A DNA stretch of 64,000 nucleotides. Source: Paenibacillus sp. PL91 (lineage in GTDB: Bacteria > Bacillota > Bacilli > Paenibacillales > Paenibacillaceae). The stretch lies in NCBI RefSeq assembly GCF_012935325.2, contig NZ_JABBYG020000008.1:298021-362020 (forward strand), written 5' to 3'. The notes beneath the pieces were generated by a model that worked only from the letters and a program-made list of their open reading frames with translations, was not told the origin of the DNA and did no database searches. A program made the position numbers and the translations under genes. Below, in pieces: positions 62,999 through 64,000 of this stretch; within the stretch, counting starts at the first letter, position 1, and the number at the start of each line of letters is the position of its first letter.

Positions 62999-63030
62999 AG
63001 CAAACCAGTTGCGGCTGGTTTGCTTTTTTT
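62999..63030 (+). terminator. Terminator of the VanW gene
   Basis: AGCAAACCAG (62999-63008) pairs perfectly with CTGGTTTGCT (63015-63024), followed by seven T residues. Confidence 0.93.
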
Positions 63031-63200
63031 GTTGCGGTTATAAATTAACGTAATGAAAGAGATAGGAATCGACCCAAAAGAAGACTATGATTATTTGACA
63101 CGGGGTCTAGGATTTTAAGGGTACCTACCTTTAAGGGTTGACACCATTGCGCATATTCGTAATGATGGAGATTAGACAGAAGCGGAAGGAGATGGCTGCG

Positions 63201-63488
63201 ATGAAATTGGTTGTGGAACAGTCGGCGGCACACTGGTATAAGACGGAAATGGGATTAACGGATGGGGAGTCGGTTCGTATCTATGTCCGCTTGGGAGGCT
63301 GTGGCAGCGTTCACCCAGGTCTTTCGCTTGGCGTCACGAAGGATGAGCCGAGAAGTATAGGTTTAAGCGATGACGTAGATGGCATTACTTATTATATAGA
63401 AGAAGATAATTTGTGGTATTTGGAAAATAAGTCGCTTCGAATCTCATTTGACGAGAAGTATGAAGAAATCAAAATGACTGTGGAATAA
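63201..63488 (+). CDS. HesB/YadR/YfhF-family protein (iron-sulfur biosynthesis domain)
   Basis: A 95-residue cytosolic protein resembling B. subtilis YneR. The beta-rich fold is suggested by SVRIYVRLGGCGSVHPGLSL, ITYYIEEDNLWYL and LRISFDEKYEEIKM. Only one Cys (in GGCGS) is present. The two C-terminal cysteines that let IscA/HesB proteins hold a cluster are missing, as in other YneR-type members, so direct scaffold activity is doubtful. ATG 63201 after AAGGAGATGG is chosen over the upstream-open frame from 63138. It stands alone between two terminators. Confidence 0.82.
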   Translation: MKLVVEQSAAHWYKTEMGLTDGESVRIYVRLGGCGSVHPGLSLGVTKDEPRSIGLSDDVDGITYYIEEDNLWYLENKSLRISFDEKYEEIKMTVE

Positions 63489-63582
63489 TACCATTCCTCT
63501 TCAAAGAAAAGCTGTATCTTAAAACAAAGGGCCATTGTACTTGGTTCTCAGAGACGCTATTTTTTCCGAAAATAATAAGACG

Positions 63583-63622
63583 AAAACGAGCCTTTAGAAG
63601 CATTTCTAAGGCTCGTTTTTTC
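63583..63622 (+). terminator. Terminator after the HesB-like gene
   Basis: AAACGAGCCTTTAGAA and TTCTAAGGCTCGTTT (within 63583-63620) form a long stem with one bulged T, followed by TTTTTTCG. Confidence 0.85.
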
Positions 63623-63683
63623 GTTTCTGGGATCATAAATAACTGCAGCTTCCTCTAATTATTTCTGCTGAGAACAATGAACA

Positions 63684-63854
63684 GGAAATACGCCATCTAA
63701 TTTTCCTCTAAGAGGCCAGATTGGACATTTAGCTGGAAAATCTCACTTTAATCGGTGCTCGTTCAGCGAAATTGTACTAAATACAAGAGATTAACGGTAG
63801 AAATTCCTGTTGATCTTGATCTCCCTCTAAATTCTCATGAATTAACGGGAGTTT
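63684..63854. repeat. Further copies of the 23-bp TTAAC-GGA inverted repeat
   Basis: Related copies lie at 63728-63750 (diverged) and 63791-63813 (TTAACGGTAGAAATTCC). A third begins at 63842 (TTAACGGGAG) and is cut by the start of the IS3-type element at about 63855. They match the set at 4783-4969, nearly 59 kb away. Confidence 0.65.
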
Positions 63855-64000
63855 TGGACCTCCGTCAAGAAAGTGGACACAAATTATCCTGCTTTTCTCT
63901 TATTGAATTGTGCAGCAAAGCGGACCGGTGACAAATAGCCCAGTGCACTGTGAATTCGCTTGCGATTGTAGAAGAATTCAATGTATCTGTAAATCTCGTT
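63855..64000 (-). mobile_element. End of an IS3-family insertion sequence (partial)
   Basis: The element's terminal sequence TGGACCTCCGTCAAGAAAGT starts at 63855, with the transposase C terminus directly inside it, reading on the minus strand. The rest of the element lies beyond the window. Confidence 0.8.
63884..64000 (-). CDS. IS3-family transposase OrfB, C-terminal 38 residues (partial at window edge)
   Basis: The minus strand encodes NEIYRYIEFFYNRKRIHSAL then GYLSPVRFAAQFNKRKAG and stop. The YIEFFYNRKRIHSALGYLSP stretch is the hallmark C-terminal end of the IS3/IS150 integrase core. The catalytic DDE residues lie outside the window, so integrity of the element cannot be judged. Confidence 0.9.
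   Translation of the reverse strand, partial: NEIYRYIEFFYNRKRIHSALGYLSPVRFAAQFNKRKAG

Overview
The window reads as chromosomal DNA of a Paenibacillus-like Firmicute. Pointers are the separate AdaA and AdaB repair proteins, Bacillales-style ribosome sites (AAGGAGG), LplB/YtcP-type sugar importers without an ATPase gene, membrane-bound Cache-AraC regulators, very large S-layer-homology surface enzymes, and an exopolysaccharide operon with what looks like the Bacillales EAR/epsC RNA. The genus is inferred from gene content only. No rRNA, tRNA or CRISPR was seen.

Layout. 0-4.6 kb: an MFS efflux pump, an M42 aminopeptidase and a tightly coupled alkylation-repair operon (adaA, adaB, radical SAM protein). 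4.6-6.4 kb: gene-poor DNA with four copies of a 23-bp inverted repeat and eleven degenerate tandem units of about 52 bp. 6.4-26 kb: a small unknown gene, then an exopolysaccharide operon of about 19 kb. The operon holds a Wzz/BY-kinase pair, a structured intergenic RNA, galU, a priming phosphoglycosyl transferase, five further glycosyltransferases, a Wzy-like polymerase, an acetyltransferase, a Wzx flippase, a pyruvyltransferase, manC and ugd. It ends with a secreted 1079-residue triple-repeat protein of unknown function and a strong terminator. 26-27.5 kb: an unknown membrane-anchored protein and an XRE regulator.

27.7-40.5 kb: a polysaccharide-utilisation locus with a Cache-AraC regulator, two permeases, a binding lipoprotein, a large secreted clan-A glycosidase, an unassigned helical-toroid-like enzyme and a GH105 unsaturated uronyl hydrolase. 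40.5-42.3 kb: a divergent PhyH dioxygenase/AraC pair. 42.3-51.9 kb: a LacI-controlled fructan locus (two permeases, binding protein, GH32, LamG-GH32, ROK fructokinase) with paired abutting operators and a cre-like site. 52-53.3 kb: YdeI-like and DinB-like genes. 53.7-60.6 kb: one 2293-residue S-layer-anchored enzyme joining a CE12 acetylesterase to a PL11 rhamnogalacturonan lyase. 60.7-64 kb: an unknown exported protein, a VanW-family protein, a HesB-like protein, more 23-bp repeats, and the end of an IS3-family element lying across one of those repeats.

Most worth attention: (i) the EAR-like RNA at 8291-8409 followed 2 kb downstream by a near-perfect intrinsic terminator inside a glycosyltransferase gene (10433-10471), which together suggest processive antitermination; (ii) the triple-repeat secreted protein closing the exopolysaccharide operon; (iii) the CE12-PL11-SLH enzyme; (iv) a GH32-like enzyme with Glu in place of the nucleophilic Asp; (v) the 52-bp tandem array.
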